Part shown: positions 56,662-64,000 of the stretch, piece after piece
How positions within the stretch are numbered: position 1 is the stretch's first letter
Layout of the letters: every line of letters begins with the position of its first letter
Assembly: GCF_001436095.1 (NCBI RefSeq)
Contig: NZ_AYYK01000016.1
Coordinates: 56,337 to 120,336, forward strand
Reading direction: 5' to 3'
DNA length: 64,000 nucleotides
Source: Lapidilactobacillus dextrinicus DSM 20335
Lineage (GTDB): Bacteria; Bacillota; Bacilli; Lactobacillales; Lactobacillaceae
The notes under the pieces: generated by a model
Database searches by the model: none
What the model was told of the DNA's origin: nothing
What the model saw: the letters and a program-made list of their open reading frames with translations, nothing else
Program-made: the position numbers and the translations under genes

Positions 56662-56733
56662 TTTATAACTTATCGATTAGATAAAAAATTATTAGTCATA
56701 ACTAAATACACTTTAGATAGTACCTTGATCTGA

Positions 56734-57561
56734 TTATTTCCAAAATTCATCAAAAACTGTAATTGGTAAATGGCGCTTATGCTCAGTCTTGATAAACCAA
56801 TTTTCAATTTTTTCAGCAGCTTGAGGATCGATGTCCTTGCCTTCCAGATAATCATCAATATTATCGTAAGTAACACCTAAAGCGACTTCATCAGGTAATG
56901 ATGGTCGTTCTTCTTCTAAGTCAGCTGTTGGCTTCTTCAAGTAGAGATGTTCGGGCGCACCTAGCTCTTTTAGCAGTGCTCGGCCTTGGCGCTTATTCAA
57001 TCGATATAGCGGTGTTACATCAGCACCACCATCACCATACTTAGTATAAAAGCCAGTGATATTTTCAGCAGCGTGATCAGTTCCAATAACTGCACCAGCA
57101 TGTGCTCCGGCAATTGCATATTGAACAATCATTCTTTGTCGCGCTTTAATATTACCCTTATTAAAATCACTAATCTGTTGATCATTAGCTTCTAACTCTT
57201 TTACCATAGCATCTGTTGCCGCTTCAATATCGATACGCACGACTTGGTCAGCCTGCATCCACTCAATAGCTGCCATCGCATCAGCCTCATCGGCCTGAAC
57301 ACCATATGGCAAACGAACCGCGATAAATTGATACGTTGAATCACCAGTCTCATCGCGTAATTCACTAATCGCCATCTGTGCTAACTTACCGGCCAATGTT
57401 GAATCTTGACCACCAGAAATACCTAACACATAAGTTTTAAGAAAGGTATTTTTTAATAAATAATCCTTTAAAAAATCAACTGAGCGCCGAATTTCTGCTG
57501 TAACGTCGATGGTTGGTTGTGTTTTTTCAACTACAATAATTTTTTCTTGTAAAGGTCGCAA
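56734..57561 (-). CDS. nadE: ammonia-dependent NAD+ synthetase
   Basis: 275 residues. It amidates deamido-NAD to NAD. The PP-loop ATPase motif [10 protein letters not shown] lies near residue 45, followed by [13 protein letters not shown] and [11 protein letters not shown], typical of the short NH3-dependent form. The start is TTG at 57561 (MRPLQ..., the usual N terminus) eight bases after AGGAG; a GTG three codons upstream is too close to that site. It follows pncB by 16 bases, and together they convert nicotinate to NAD. Confidence 0.95.
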   Translation of the reverse strand: MRPLQEKIIVVEKTQPTIDVTAEIRRSVDFLKDYLLKNTFLKTYVLGISGGQDSTLAGKLAQMAISELRDETGDSTYQFIAVRLPYGVQADEADAMAAIEWMQADQVVRIDIEAATDAMVKELEANDQQISDFNKGNIKARQRMIVQYAIAGAHAGAVIGTDHAAENITGFYTKYGDGGADVTPLYRLNKRQGRALLKELGAPEHLYLKKPTADLEEERPSLPDEVALGVTYDNIDDYLEGKDIDPQAAEKIENWFIKTEHKRHLPITVFDEFWK

Positions 57562-57577
57562 ATAATTCACTCCTTAA

Positions 57578-59056
57578 CTAATTTCGATCTCCGCTTAAAT
57601 TCTCAACCATTTGCCGCATTTGAGCAATATGAGCCATTTTGTGGTCATAAAGTTTTTGAGATAAGTCAACGGGATATTCTTGAGGATTTAAATCTCGTTT
57701 ATATTCATCCCAAAGTGAATCCAGATTAGTTGTTTCATAAGCTTTAATCGTATCTAAATCCGGCAAATCGTAAACCAGTTTGCCATCAATGTAGATATCC
57801 TTCAAAAGTGGCACTGCATCAAAATCATGAATCGTTTTATTAATATAATTATATTTAGGATGGAACATGAATAATTCTTCATGCTCTAAAGGATTCTCAT
57901 CCCAAAGTGTGACATAGTCACCTTCGGATTTGTTATTTTTTTGCCGGTTCGTAATCCGCCAAACTTGTTTCTTACCTGGTGTGCTGACTTTTTCAACATT
58001 GCTAGAAAGTTTAATCGTGTCAACCATGTGGCCTTGAGAGTCTTCAATTGAAACTAACTTATAAACTGCACCTAAGGCTGGTTGATCAAAGGCGGTAATC
58101 ACCTTCGTACCAACACCCCAAATGTCGATTTTAGCACCTTGCATCTTCAAGTTTTGAATTGTCTTTTCATCCAAGTCGTTAGAGGCATAGATTTTAGCAT
58201 CAGGGAAGCCGGCATCGTCTAATTGTTGGCGCACACGTTTAGAAATATAGGCCATATCACCAGAGTCAATACGCACACCTTGGAAGTTAATCTTGTCGCC
58301 CATTTCCTTAGCAACACGAATAGCGCTTGGCACACCAGAACGCAAAGTGTCGTAAGTATCCACTAGAAATGCACAATCATAATGAGTTTCTGCATAGGCT
58401 TTAAAAGCTTGATAATCATTTTGGTAGAATTGAACTAATGAATGCGCATGCGTTCCACTAGCAGGAATACCAAAAATCTTAGCAGCCCGTGTGTTACTTG
58501 TTGCATCAAAGCCACCGATATAAGCAGCCCGTGTGCCCCAAAGTGCAGCATCTAGTTCTTGAGCACGGCGAGAACCGAATTCAAGAACAGGACTATCACC
58601 AGCGACGGATTTAATACGCGCTGCTTTAGTTGCAACTAAGATTTGGAAATTAATAATATTTAATAAGATTGTTTCAATCAATTGGCATTGATCCAATGGA
58701 CCCTCAACTTGGAGAACAGGTTCTTCATTAAAAACCAAATCTCCTTCTTGAGCTGAACGGATGGTACATTCAAATTTCATATTTGCCAGATAATCAACAA
58801 ATTCTGGATCAAAATTCTCACGCTCACGTAAATAAGCTAGATCACTTTCAGTAAAACGAAAATTCTCTAAAAACCCAATAATACGTTCAAGGCCAGCATA
58901 AATAGCATAACCATTTTCAAAAGGTATTTTTCGGAAATAAGCTTCAAATACAGCATGACGCTTGTTGATTCCTTTTTTCCAATATGTGTACATCATATTT
59001 ATTTCATAGAAATCCGTATGCAGCATCAAACTGTCATCAGGATATACTTTTCTCAT
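57578..59056 (-). CDS. pncB: nicotinate phosphoribosyltransferase
   Basis: 492 residues. It converts nicotinate and PRPP to nicotinate mononucleotide, the entry step for NAD salvage (most lactobacilli cannot make NAD de novo). Motifs: LHTDFYEINMMYTYWKKG start, EFGSRRAQELDAALWGTRAAYIGG, GVRIDSGDMAYISKRVR, and WGVGTKVITAFDQPALG. ATG behind GGGGTG. Operon pncB-nadE. Confidence 0.96.
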   Translation of the reverse strand: MRKVYPDDSLMLHTDFYEINMMYTYWKKGINKRHAVFEAYFRKIPFENGYAIYAGLERIIGFLENFRFTESDLAYLRERENFDPEFVDYLANMKFECTIRSAQEGDLVFNEEPVLQVEGPLDQCQLIETILLNIINFQILVATKAARIKSVAGDSPVLEFGSRRAQELDAALWGTRAAYIGGFDATSNTRAAKIFGIPASGTHAHSLVQFYQNDYQAFKAYAETHYDCAFLVDTYDTLRSGVPSAIRVAKEMGDKINFQGVRIDSGDMAYISKRVRQQLDDAGFPDAKIYASNDLDEKTIQNLKMQGAKIDIWGVGTKVITAFDQPALGAVYKLVSIEDSQGHMVDTIKLSSNVEKVSTPGKKQVWRITNRQKNNKSEGDYVTLWDENPLEHEELFMFHPKYNYINKTIHDFDAVPLLKDIYIDGKLVYDLPDLDTIKAYETTNLDSLWDEYKRDLNPQEYPVDLSQKLYDHKMAHIAQMRQMVENLSGDRN

Positions 59057-59117
59057 AGCGCACCCCGCTAGTTGCTTAATTTATTAAGGGTATTATAACA
59101 TGATCCCTATTGTATTA

Positions 59118-59130
59118 GGTATATTATACC
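59118..59130 (-). promoter_or_regulatory. palindrome over the putative -10 of pncB-nadE
   Basis: GGTATAATATACC on the minus strand contains a consensus TATAAT inside a perfect palindrome. It may be the -10 and a regulator site together; no good -35 is seen. Confidence 0.4.
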
Positions 59131-59232
59131 GCATCATCTGTGAAACTTTTCGCGAATTTATCATGTAAGCGAAATCAATTTTCATAAAAATTATAATACT
59201 GATCAATGGTGATTAAGTCGTTGATCTAAAAA

Positions 59233-59264
59233 AATAGCCCTAGGCTAAACTGCCTAGGGCTATC
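59233..59264 (-). terminator. terminator after nagR
   Basis: ATAGCCCTAGGC / GCCTAGGGCTAT with a six-base loop, followed by TTTTTTT on the minus strand. Confidence 0.9.
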
Positions 59265-59266
59265 GT

Positions 59267-59968
59267 TTATTTTTCTAAGAAGAACTCAAATCTTTCGCCT
59301 ACATATTGTGTACGAACATATTCAAAAGGTCGCTCATCATCAAGATAAGTAATCTGCCGTAAACGTAAGATCGCATCGCCTTTTTTAATATTTAAATATT
59401 CAGCAATGTTTTCTGACGCAAGGGTAGCCATAACCGTTTGTTTAGCTCGACCAATTTGATAACCGCCCTTTTGTTCCATTGTGGCGTAAAAGGAATCCGT
59501 CACTTCTGAACGACTAAAATCTTTAATCAAGGCTGCCGGAATCGTCGTCACTTCAAAACTGATTGGTACTCCGTCTGCTAAACGAATTCGCTCCATCCGC
59601 ACAACTTTGTCTTTTTCACCAAGTTGTAACCGTTCCTGCTCGCTTAATGATGGGCTTACCGTTCGATAAGAGATCGTCTTACTTGATGGAAACTTACCTT
59701 GAGATCGCATAATCTCGGTGAAACTTGTCGTACCGGACATTTTTTCTTGAACTTTTTGACGAGCCACATAAGTGCCGGCACCAATCCGTCGTTCCAAAAT
59801 ACCTTCATCAACCAAGGTCTGCAACGCTTGGCGTAAAGTCATTCTGCTCACGTCAAATTTAACAGATAAAGCGCGTTCGGATGGAATCCGATCGCCAACT
59901 TTCCAGATACCTGCTTCAATATCACGTTTAATTTGATTGTGGATTTTAATATATACCGGAGATTCCAT
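59267..59968 (-). CDS. nagR: GntR/HutC-family regulator NagR (YvoA-like)
   Basis: 233 residues. The N-terminal winged helix (IKRDIEAGIWKVGDRIPSERALSVKFDVSRMTLRQAL) is followed by a UTRA effector domain (MERIRLADGVPISFEVTTIPAALI..., RYGxxF-type end). NagR/YvoA binds glucosamine- or N-acetylglucosamine-6-phosphate and represses nag genes. It lies 143 bases downstream of nagA, and matching operators precede nagA and nagB, which supports this identity. ATG behind AAGAGG. Confidence 0.9.
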   Translation of the reverse strand: MESPVYIKIHNQIKRDIEAGIWKVGDRIPSERALSVKFDVSRMTLRQALQTLVDEGILERRIGAGTYVARQKVQEKMSGTTSFTEIMRSQGKFPSSKTISYRTVSPSLSEQERLQLGEKDKVVRMERIRLADGVPISFEVTTIPAALIKDFSRSEVTDSFYATMEQKGGYQIGRAKQTVMATLASENIAEYLNIKKGDAILRLRQITYLDDERPFEYVRTQYVGERFEFFLEK

Positions 59969-60111
59969 ATGCGTTACCTCTTTATGTTCAAGTAAAAGTT
60001 TAAGTTACAATTATTAGTCAAAATGCGTTACAAAAGTCTGCCGATTTTACATCAGAAAGTAGCAAATAGGTTTTTGCTATTATTTTTTAAGACTGACTTG
60101 CTGCTCACTTT

Positions 60112-61254
60112 TTATTCTGGATGGTATTCGTTACCGTAGCTATATGTTGTTACCAAGTTCATATTACGATCGAACAAGTTCATATCAGCGTCTTTACCTT
60201 CAGTTAAGGTACCTTTAGAATCCAAGTGGAATTCTTCGGCTTGGTTAACACTAGACATTTGAACGGCTTCAAACATTGAGCAACCTGTAAAGTATTGGAT
60301 ATTTCTAAATGCATCAGTAAATTGTAAAACAGAACCAGCTAAGGTACCATCTTCCAAACGAGCTTGTTTGTCTTTAACATAGACTTTTTGGCCGCCTAAT
60401 TCACTTTCGCCTTCAGGCATACCCTTTGAACGCATTGAGTCAGTAACTAATTCAATCCGCTCTGGACCCTTCATATCAAAAGCAAGACGAATCATGTCGG
60501 GGACAATATGGAAGCCATCGCAAATTAATTCAGCATGGATACTATCCTCCAACATAACGTGACCAGTCACACCAGGTTGACGATGCTTAAATTCACGTTG
60601 CGCATTATATAAATGAGTGGCGTGAGTAGCCTTACTATTTAATAATTGTTCACGGGTTGCATTACTGTGACCAACTGATGGCACAATGTTGTGTTCCAAG
60701 CAGTAGTCTTCAAATGCTTTTGAACCCTTATCTTCTGGTGCATAAGTAATTAAGCGAACACGATTACCAGATAATTCATTCCATTCACCCAATAATTTTG
60801 TATCAGGATCTTTGATATATTCTTCAGGCTGTGCACCTTTATAAACTGCAGAGATAAATGGCCCTTCCAAATGAACGCCTTGAATAACACGGTTGCGTTC
60901 TGCAGCAATTTTAACGCCCTTCATAGCGTTAGCAATATTTTCATTAGATTGCGTCATAGTTGTTGCAAAAAGAGTAGTTACCCCTTCATTACGCATCATT
61001 TTAGTAGCCATCGTATCGATTTGGTCTGGATCACCGTCCATTGCATCATAGCCATAACCACCATGAGCATGAACATCAATGAAACCTGGCACGATCGTTG
61101 TACCTTGTACGTTTTGAACTTCATCACCTGATTGGGCAACATAATCATAAACTGAGCCAACAGCTAAGATTTTTTCGTCAAAGCGAATGTAACCATCCTC
61201 AATGACTTGATCACCTGTATAGATTTTTGCATGCTTTAAAACTTTAGCACCCAT
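60112..61254 (-). CDS. nagA: N-acetylglucosamine-6-phosphate deacetylase
   Basis: 380 residues, amidohydrolase fold. It removes acetate from GlcNAc-6-phosphate to give the NagB substrate. HxH at HAHGGYGYDAMDG (about residues 60-72), the metal-binding Glu in LEGPFIS, SVGHSNA, HLYNAQREFKHRQPG and the catalytic Asp in LVTDSMRSKGMPEG are all present. AGGAGA precedes the ATG. Promoter with NagR operator. Confidence 0.96.
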   Translation of the reverse strand: MGAKVLKHAKIYTGDQVIEDGYIRFDEKILAVGSVYDYVAQSGDEVQNVQGTTIVPGFIDVHAHGGYGYDAMDGDPDQIDTMATKMMRNEGVTTLFATTMTQSNENIANAMKGVKIAAERNRVIQGVHLEGPFISAVYKGAQPEEYIKDPDTKLLGEWNELSGNRVRLITYAPEDKGSKAFEDYCLEHNIVPSVGHSNATREQLLNSKATHATHLYNAQREFKHRQPGVTGHVMLEDSIHAELICDGFHIVPDMIRLAFDMKGPERIELVTDSMRSKGMPEGESELGGQKVYVKDKQARLEDGTLAGSVLQFTDAFRNIQYFTGCSMFEAVQMSSVNQAEEFHLDSKGTLTEGKDADMNLFDRNMNLVTTYSYGNEYHPE

Positions 61255-61328
61255 GAAGACATCTCCTTAATAAAATTGGACGCTGACGTCGTTTATGCGC
61301 CCGAATATCTTACTTCTAAACAATTATT

Positions 61329-61357
61329 AGTATAGGTGGTATAGACCAAAAAAGCAA
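61329..61357 (-). promoter_or_regulatory. nagA promoter with NagR operator in the spacer
   Basis: Minus strand: TTGCTT (61357-61352), 17 bases, TATACT (61334-61329). TGGTCTATACCA (61348-61337 on the minus strand) fills the spacer and is a perfect 12-base palindrome with the NagR/DasR half-site TGGT. Confidence 0.78.
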
Positions 61358-61427
61358 GTTCAAAAAACAGACCAATTTTTATTAAAAGCCGCAGTTATTA
61401 TAACACGAAGATGGACCAATAAAAAAT

Positions 61428-62225
61428 TTATTCACCTAAATCTTTTTTGATTGTCGCATCAACCGCTTTAGTAATTGCCGGCTCAAATCCAGCTTCTTGT
61501 AATGCCAATACACCAGCAATTGTGGTGCCACCGGGTGAAGAAACTTGATCGATTAAATTCCAAGGCGCCTCACCACTTTGCTGAATTAATTGAGCACTGC
61601 CAACAACCATTTGACTAACAATTTTAAGTGCTTGATTTTTGCTTAATCCATATTTAACACCGGCATGAGCAAGTGCATCCATAAATAAATAGGCAAAAGC
61701 TGGAGCACTACCTGCCAATGCAACAAATGTACTAAAATCTGCTTCAGGTAAACGAATCACTTCACCAATTTGTTCAAATAATGACTGTGTGGTTGCCATT
61801 GCAGATTCAGTAGCGACGTTATTGCCAGCAATCGCCGTCACCCCCACTCCTATCCGTACATTTAAGTTTGGCATAACTCTTACTAACGCAAATGTCGAGC
61901 CAACAACTTCTGTTAAACCTGCTAATGTAACACCGGTTAGCAGTGACAATAGCGCAACCTTATGCTGAATTAGTGCTGGTTTAACTTCAGTTAATACTTC
62001 TTCTTTAAGCTCCGGTTTAACCGCTAAAATTAAGACATCAGCTTGTTCTGCTACTGCCAAATTAGTTTCAGCAGTCTTCAAGCTGAATTTTTCGGCATAA
62101 GGTTGATAATTACTTGCATGCGCACTATGAACGATAATATCCGCCGGTAAAATAACTTTTTTTAGTAGTAGACCTTCAATAATAGCCTTGGCCATATTTC
62201 CTAATCCAATAAATCCAATTTTCAT
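61428..62225 (-). CDS. proC: pyrroline-5-carboxylate reductase
   Basis: 265 residues. Last step of proline synthesis, reducing pyrroline-5-carboxylate with NAD(P)H. Rossmann start MKIGFIGLGNMAKAIIEG; ILAVKPELKEEV; the catalytic-domain motif ALAGSAPAFAYLFMDALAHAGVKYGL; and the ProC signature VSSPGGTTIAGVLALQEAGF. ATG behind GAGGAG. Monocistronic; proA/proB are not in the window. Confidence 0.96.
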   Translation of the reverse strand: MKIGFIGLGNMAKAIIEGLLLKKVILPADIIVHSAHASNYQPYAEKFSLKTAETNLAVAEQADVLILAVKPELKEEVLTEVKPALIQHKVALLSLLTGVTLAGLTEVVGSTFALVRVMPNLNVRIGVGVTAIAGNNVATESAMATTQSLFEQIGEVIRLPEADFSTFVALAGSAPAFAYLFMDALAHAGVKYGLSKNQALKIVSQMVVGSAQLIQQSGEAPWNLIDQVSSPGGTTIAGVLALQEAGFEPAITKAVDATIKKDLGE

Positions 62226-62446
62226 TTAGCCTAACTCCTCAATATTAGTAATTCATTAATTACACCTAGTGTAGTCATGAGTGAGATAACAAGTCAACAA
62301 AGAGCAATTAGTTGGTTTATGAACTATTTAGCTCGATTTATTGTTTCTAGGGGTTCTAAGTTGCTTTACAAGGTGCTCTGAATCAAATAATGTTGAAATG
62401 AAACAGCGGCCCTCTAAATTGATTATTTGCGTCTAAATTTATATAA

Positions 62447-62480
62447 CAAAAAACGACTAACTAATTAGTTAGTCGTTTCT
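62447..62480 (-). terminator. terminator of the tRNA-Tyr/tRNA-Gln unit
   Basis: AAACGACTAACTAATTAGTTAGTCGTTT, a perfect self-complementary stem with T-run on the minus strand. Confidence 0.88.
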
Positions 62481-62490
62481 TCAATAAGTA

Positions 62491-62562
62491 TTGGGTTAGC
62501 TGGATTCGAACCAGCGCATGATGGAGTCAAAGTCCATTGCCTTACCGCTTGGCTATAACCCA
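62491..62562 (-). tRNA. tRNA-Gln (anticodon TTG)
   Basis: Acceptor TGGGTTA / TAACCCA, anticodon arm GGACTTTGACTCC with anticodon TTG, T arm with GGTTCGAATCC. Second gene of a two-tRNA transcript. Confidence 0.96.
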
Positions 62563-62567
62563 ATGAA

Positions 62568-62648
62568 TGGAGGAGAGTGGATTCGAACCACCGAACCCGA
62601 AGGAGCGGATTTACAGTCCGCCGCGTTTAGCCTCTTCGCTACTCCTCC
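62568..62648 (-). tRNA. tRNA-Tyr (anticodon GTA)
   Basis: Acceptor GGAGGAG / CTCCTCC, anticodon loop CTGTAAA (GTA), and a long variable arm as in bacterial tRNA-Tyr. Five bases upstream of tRNA-Gln. Confidence 0.97.
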
Positions 62649-62674
62649 ATGCGTCAGAATTAACCGACTTAAAT

Positions 62675-62703
62675 ATAATAACTAAAAACATATTATTTTT
62701 CAA
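62675..62703 (-). promoter_or_regulatory. promoter of tRNA-Tyr/Gln
   Basis: Minus strand: TTGAAA (62703-62698), 17 bases, TATTAT (62680-62675). Confidence 0.8.
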
Positions 62704-62764
62704 GGGTTATGCGCCATTTTTATTAAGAAATTTTTGTAAACTATCAAAAATCCTTATTTTTACC

Positions 62765-63619
62765 TTATTCTAGCGATGTTGCAGCTTCAATTGCCATAAT
62801 TGGATCAACAGCTGCAATCGTATAAACGGCATTTCCCTTACTCCAAGAGACTGTATTCGTTCTCGAGGCTGCACTACTTGAAACGTAAAGATTGATAGCA
62901 CCATGTTGATCTGGAATAGGTAACATTTTGGTATGCAATAAGGCGACAACTTTTTTAGCCAATGGTTCGCCAACTTCATTGTTAACACTAGAAGCACGCG
63001 TTACCAATGACCAGCGACCCTCAGTCCAGTTTAGATAAGTTGATCCAGCCGCACCCTCTTTAGTTGCAAAAATATCTGTTCCTAAATCAACCTTTGGTAA
63101 ACCACTAGACGGCTCACGATAATCAATGGCATTTTGCGCAGCAGATACTGAGGAATAGGTGATTTTTTGTAAAGTTAATGCTGCCTGACGATTAACAAGA
63201 CGATCATCATTGAAATCAACCGCATCACCAGAAGTATAATAATAAACCACATAATTTTGCTGATTACCAGTATAACGGCTACTTAAAGTAGCGGCATGAC
63301 CATCAATGCCTGTTTGCGGAAACTTTTCTCCAGGTAATGCCTGCCGCAGAGCTGTTGTAATCATTGATAATCTACCTTGAACCGCTGAAGAACTGGACTG
63401 GCTTTGGGACTTAGAAGAACTTGATGATTGTTCAGATAAATTGGATTGTTGCTCAGAAGATGAGAATTTTTTACTCGGATGTTTTTTAGTGTCAGATTTT
63501 TTCTTGGTTGTTTTTGATGACTGAGTAGATTCCTTGGGTGAGTCTGTTTGTTTATGACAAGCTGTTCCTAACAACGCTAAGCTCATTATAGCAATTACAG
63601 TTATTAGCCTTTTCTTCAT
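62765..63619 (-). CDS. serine-rich lipoprotein of unknown function
   Basis: 284 residues. Lipoprotein signal: MKKRLITVIAIMSLALLGTAC with lipobox LGTAC (Cys at 21). A Ser/Lys/Gln-rich, low-complexity linker follows (about 22-85), then a globular domain (about 90-284) rich in aromatic and beta residues (NYVVYYYTSGDAVDF, GSTYLNWTEGRWSLVTRAS), like many lactobacillus surface lipoproteins. The start is ATG 63619 behind GAAGGACA; the frame is open to 63691 but that would bury the signal peptide. Confidence 0.83.
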   Translation of the reverse strand: MKKRLITVIAIMSLALLGTACHKQTDSPKESTQSSKTTKKKSDTKKHPSKKFSSSEQQSNLSEQSSSSSKSQSQSSSSAVQGRLSMITTALRQALPGEKFPQTGIDGHAATLSSRYTGNQQNYVVYYYTSGDAVDFNDDRLVNRQAALTLQKITYSSVSAAQNAIDYREPSSGLPKVDLGTDIFATKEGAAGSTYLNWTEGRWSLVTRASSVNNEVGEPLAKKVVALLHTKMLPIPDQHGAINLYVSSSAASRTNTVSWSKGNAVYTIAAVDPIMAIEAATSLE

Positions 63620-63701
63620 TGTCCTTCGCCCTTCTTTCCATAACCGATCTATAACCACCCCTAGCCTAACATGTCGCCTAATTATTGCCAAGATTTTAGC
63701 A

Positions 63702-63747
63702 ATAAAAAAGAGATGAGAGCCGCTAAACGACTATCATCTCTTTTTTG
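63702..63747 (-). terminator. terminator of the tRNA-Glu/tRNA-Thr unit
   Basis: AAAAGAGATGA...TCATCTCTTTT stem with a loose centre and T-run on the minus strand. Confidence 0.8.
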
Positions 63748-63773
63748 CTAACCACTCGTAAATGCATTAAAAA

Positions 63774-63846
63774 TGCCGGATACTGGAATCGAACCAGCGA
63801 CCTCTTCTTTACGAGGGAAGCGCTCTACCGACTGAGCTAATCCGGC
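63774..63846 (-). tRNA. tRNA-Thr (anticodon CGT)
   Basis: Acceptor GCCGGAT / ATCCGGC, D arm TAGCTCAGTCGGTAGAGC, anticodon loop CTCGTAA (CGT), T arm GGTTCGATTCC. Confidence 0.95.
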
Positions 63847-63853
63847 ATAACTA

Positions 63854-63925
63854 TGACCCGTACGGGATTTGAACCCATGTTACCGCCGTGAAAGGGCAGT
63901 GTCTTAACCACTTGACCAACGGGCC
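63854..63925 (-). tRNA. tRNA-Glu (anticodon TTC)
   Basis: Acceptor GGCCCGT / ACGGGTC with one G-T pair, anticodon loop CTTTCAC (TTC), T arm GGTTCAAATCC. Seven bases upstream of tRNA-Thr, same transcript. Confidence 0.95.
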
Positions 63926-63951
63926 ATCTTGCTTCGATATATGATCATTAA

Positions 63952-63983
63952 CCAAAAAAATCGGTCTCACCGACCGATTTTGG
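63952..63983 (-). terminator. terminator of a gene beyond the right edge
   Basis: AATCGGTC / GACCGATT around a five-base loop, followed by TTTTTT on the minus strand. It lies upstream of tRNA-Glu, so it ends a transcript entering from outside the window. Confidence 0.78.
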
Positions 63984-64000
63984 TTAACTCCGGTTGTCAG

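Noticed and set aside
62500..62780. Small plus-strand frame across the tRNA-Tyr/Gln genes
   Set aside because: It is the reverse complement of two tRNA genes; not coding.

Overview
The window is a stretch of low-GC Gram-positive chromosome, almost certainly from a member of the Lactobacillaceae. The evidence is the mevalonate isoprenoid pathway (separate thiolase, mvaA and mvaS), a D-2-hydroxyacid (D-lactate type) dehydrogenase, the rapZ-yvcK-whiA and uvrB-uvrA clusters in lactobacillus-like order, frequent TTG starts behind strong GGAGG sites, a two-gene YibE/F pair, an ECF vitamin transporter S component and a GadC-like amino acid antiporter. I cannot fix genus or species. No prophage, insertion sequence or CRISPR array was seen. 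It is mostly core chromosome with small accessory islands.

Layout. 1-1.1 kb: 5' part of a LiaX/YvlB-like envelope-stress protein. 1.35-2.4 kb: zinc-independent ribosomal protein S14 and queH. 2.53-3.18 kb: a long stretch without a gene that has its own promoter, many hairpins and a terminator, best read as a large ornate noncoding RNA (ROOL/GOLLD type). 3.3-8.0 kb: thiolase-mvaA-mvaS plus a D-hydroxyacid dehydrogenase. 8.1-11.3 kb: rapZ-yvcK-whiA. 11.5-16.4 kb: uvrB-uvrA behind a LexA-like box and a leader hairpin. 17.7-22.3 kb: a sugar island with a transaldolase-family enzyme, a fused PTS EIIC-EIID, EIIA, EIIB and a divergent LacI regulator, with paired inverted operators between them. 22.7-29.7 kb: phosphoglucomutase, NCS2 purine permease, YbjQ, YibE/F pair and a Gfo/Idh/MocA oxidoreductase. 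29.8-34.3 kb: a 1296-residue MMPL protein and its TetR regulator with a perfect palindromic operator. 34.4-35.0 kb: a decayed nitroreductase gene.

36.4-40.8 kb is a purine salvage/synthesis operon, xpt-pbuX-(PurK-like)-purB. It carries three oddities: purB has a one-base frameshift, pbuX has ACG where a start codon is expected, and the PurK-like protein has lost the metal-binding glutamates of PurK. 40.9-47.2 kb holds a glucosaminidase-type cell-wall hydrolase, GNAT, cold-shock protein, YkyA lipoprotein, a PanT-like S component, the GadC-like antiporter, nagB and tRNA-Leu. 47.3-50.4 kb holds sprT, tex and a helical protein of unknown function.

50.6-53.5 kb is a two-gene unit: an Mga-like transcription regulator and a pyridine nucleotide-disulfide oxidoreductase of the NADH oxidase/peroxidase type in which the catalytic Cys42 is Asp. 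53.7-56.6 kb is a P-type cation ATPase behind what I read as a yybP-ykoY manganese riboswitch with an overlapping terminator, so manganese export is more likely than calcium transport. 56.7-59.1 kb is nadE-pncB (NAD salvage). 59.3-61.3 kb is nagR and nagA. NagR-type operators sit in front of both nagA and the distant nagB, so the three form one amino-sugar regulon. The right end holds proC, a serine-rich lipoprotein and four tRNA genes (Tyr, Gln, Thr, Glu).

All functional calls come from reading motifs by eye; no database search was run.
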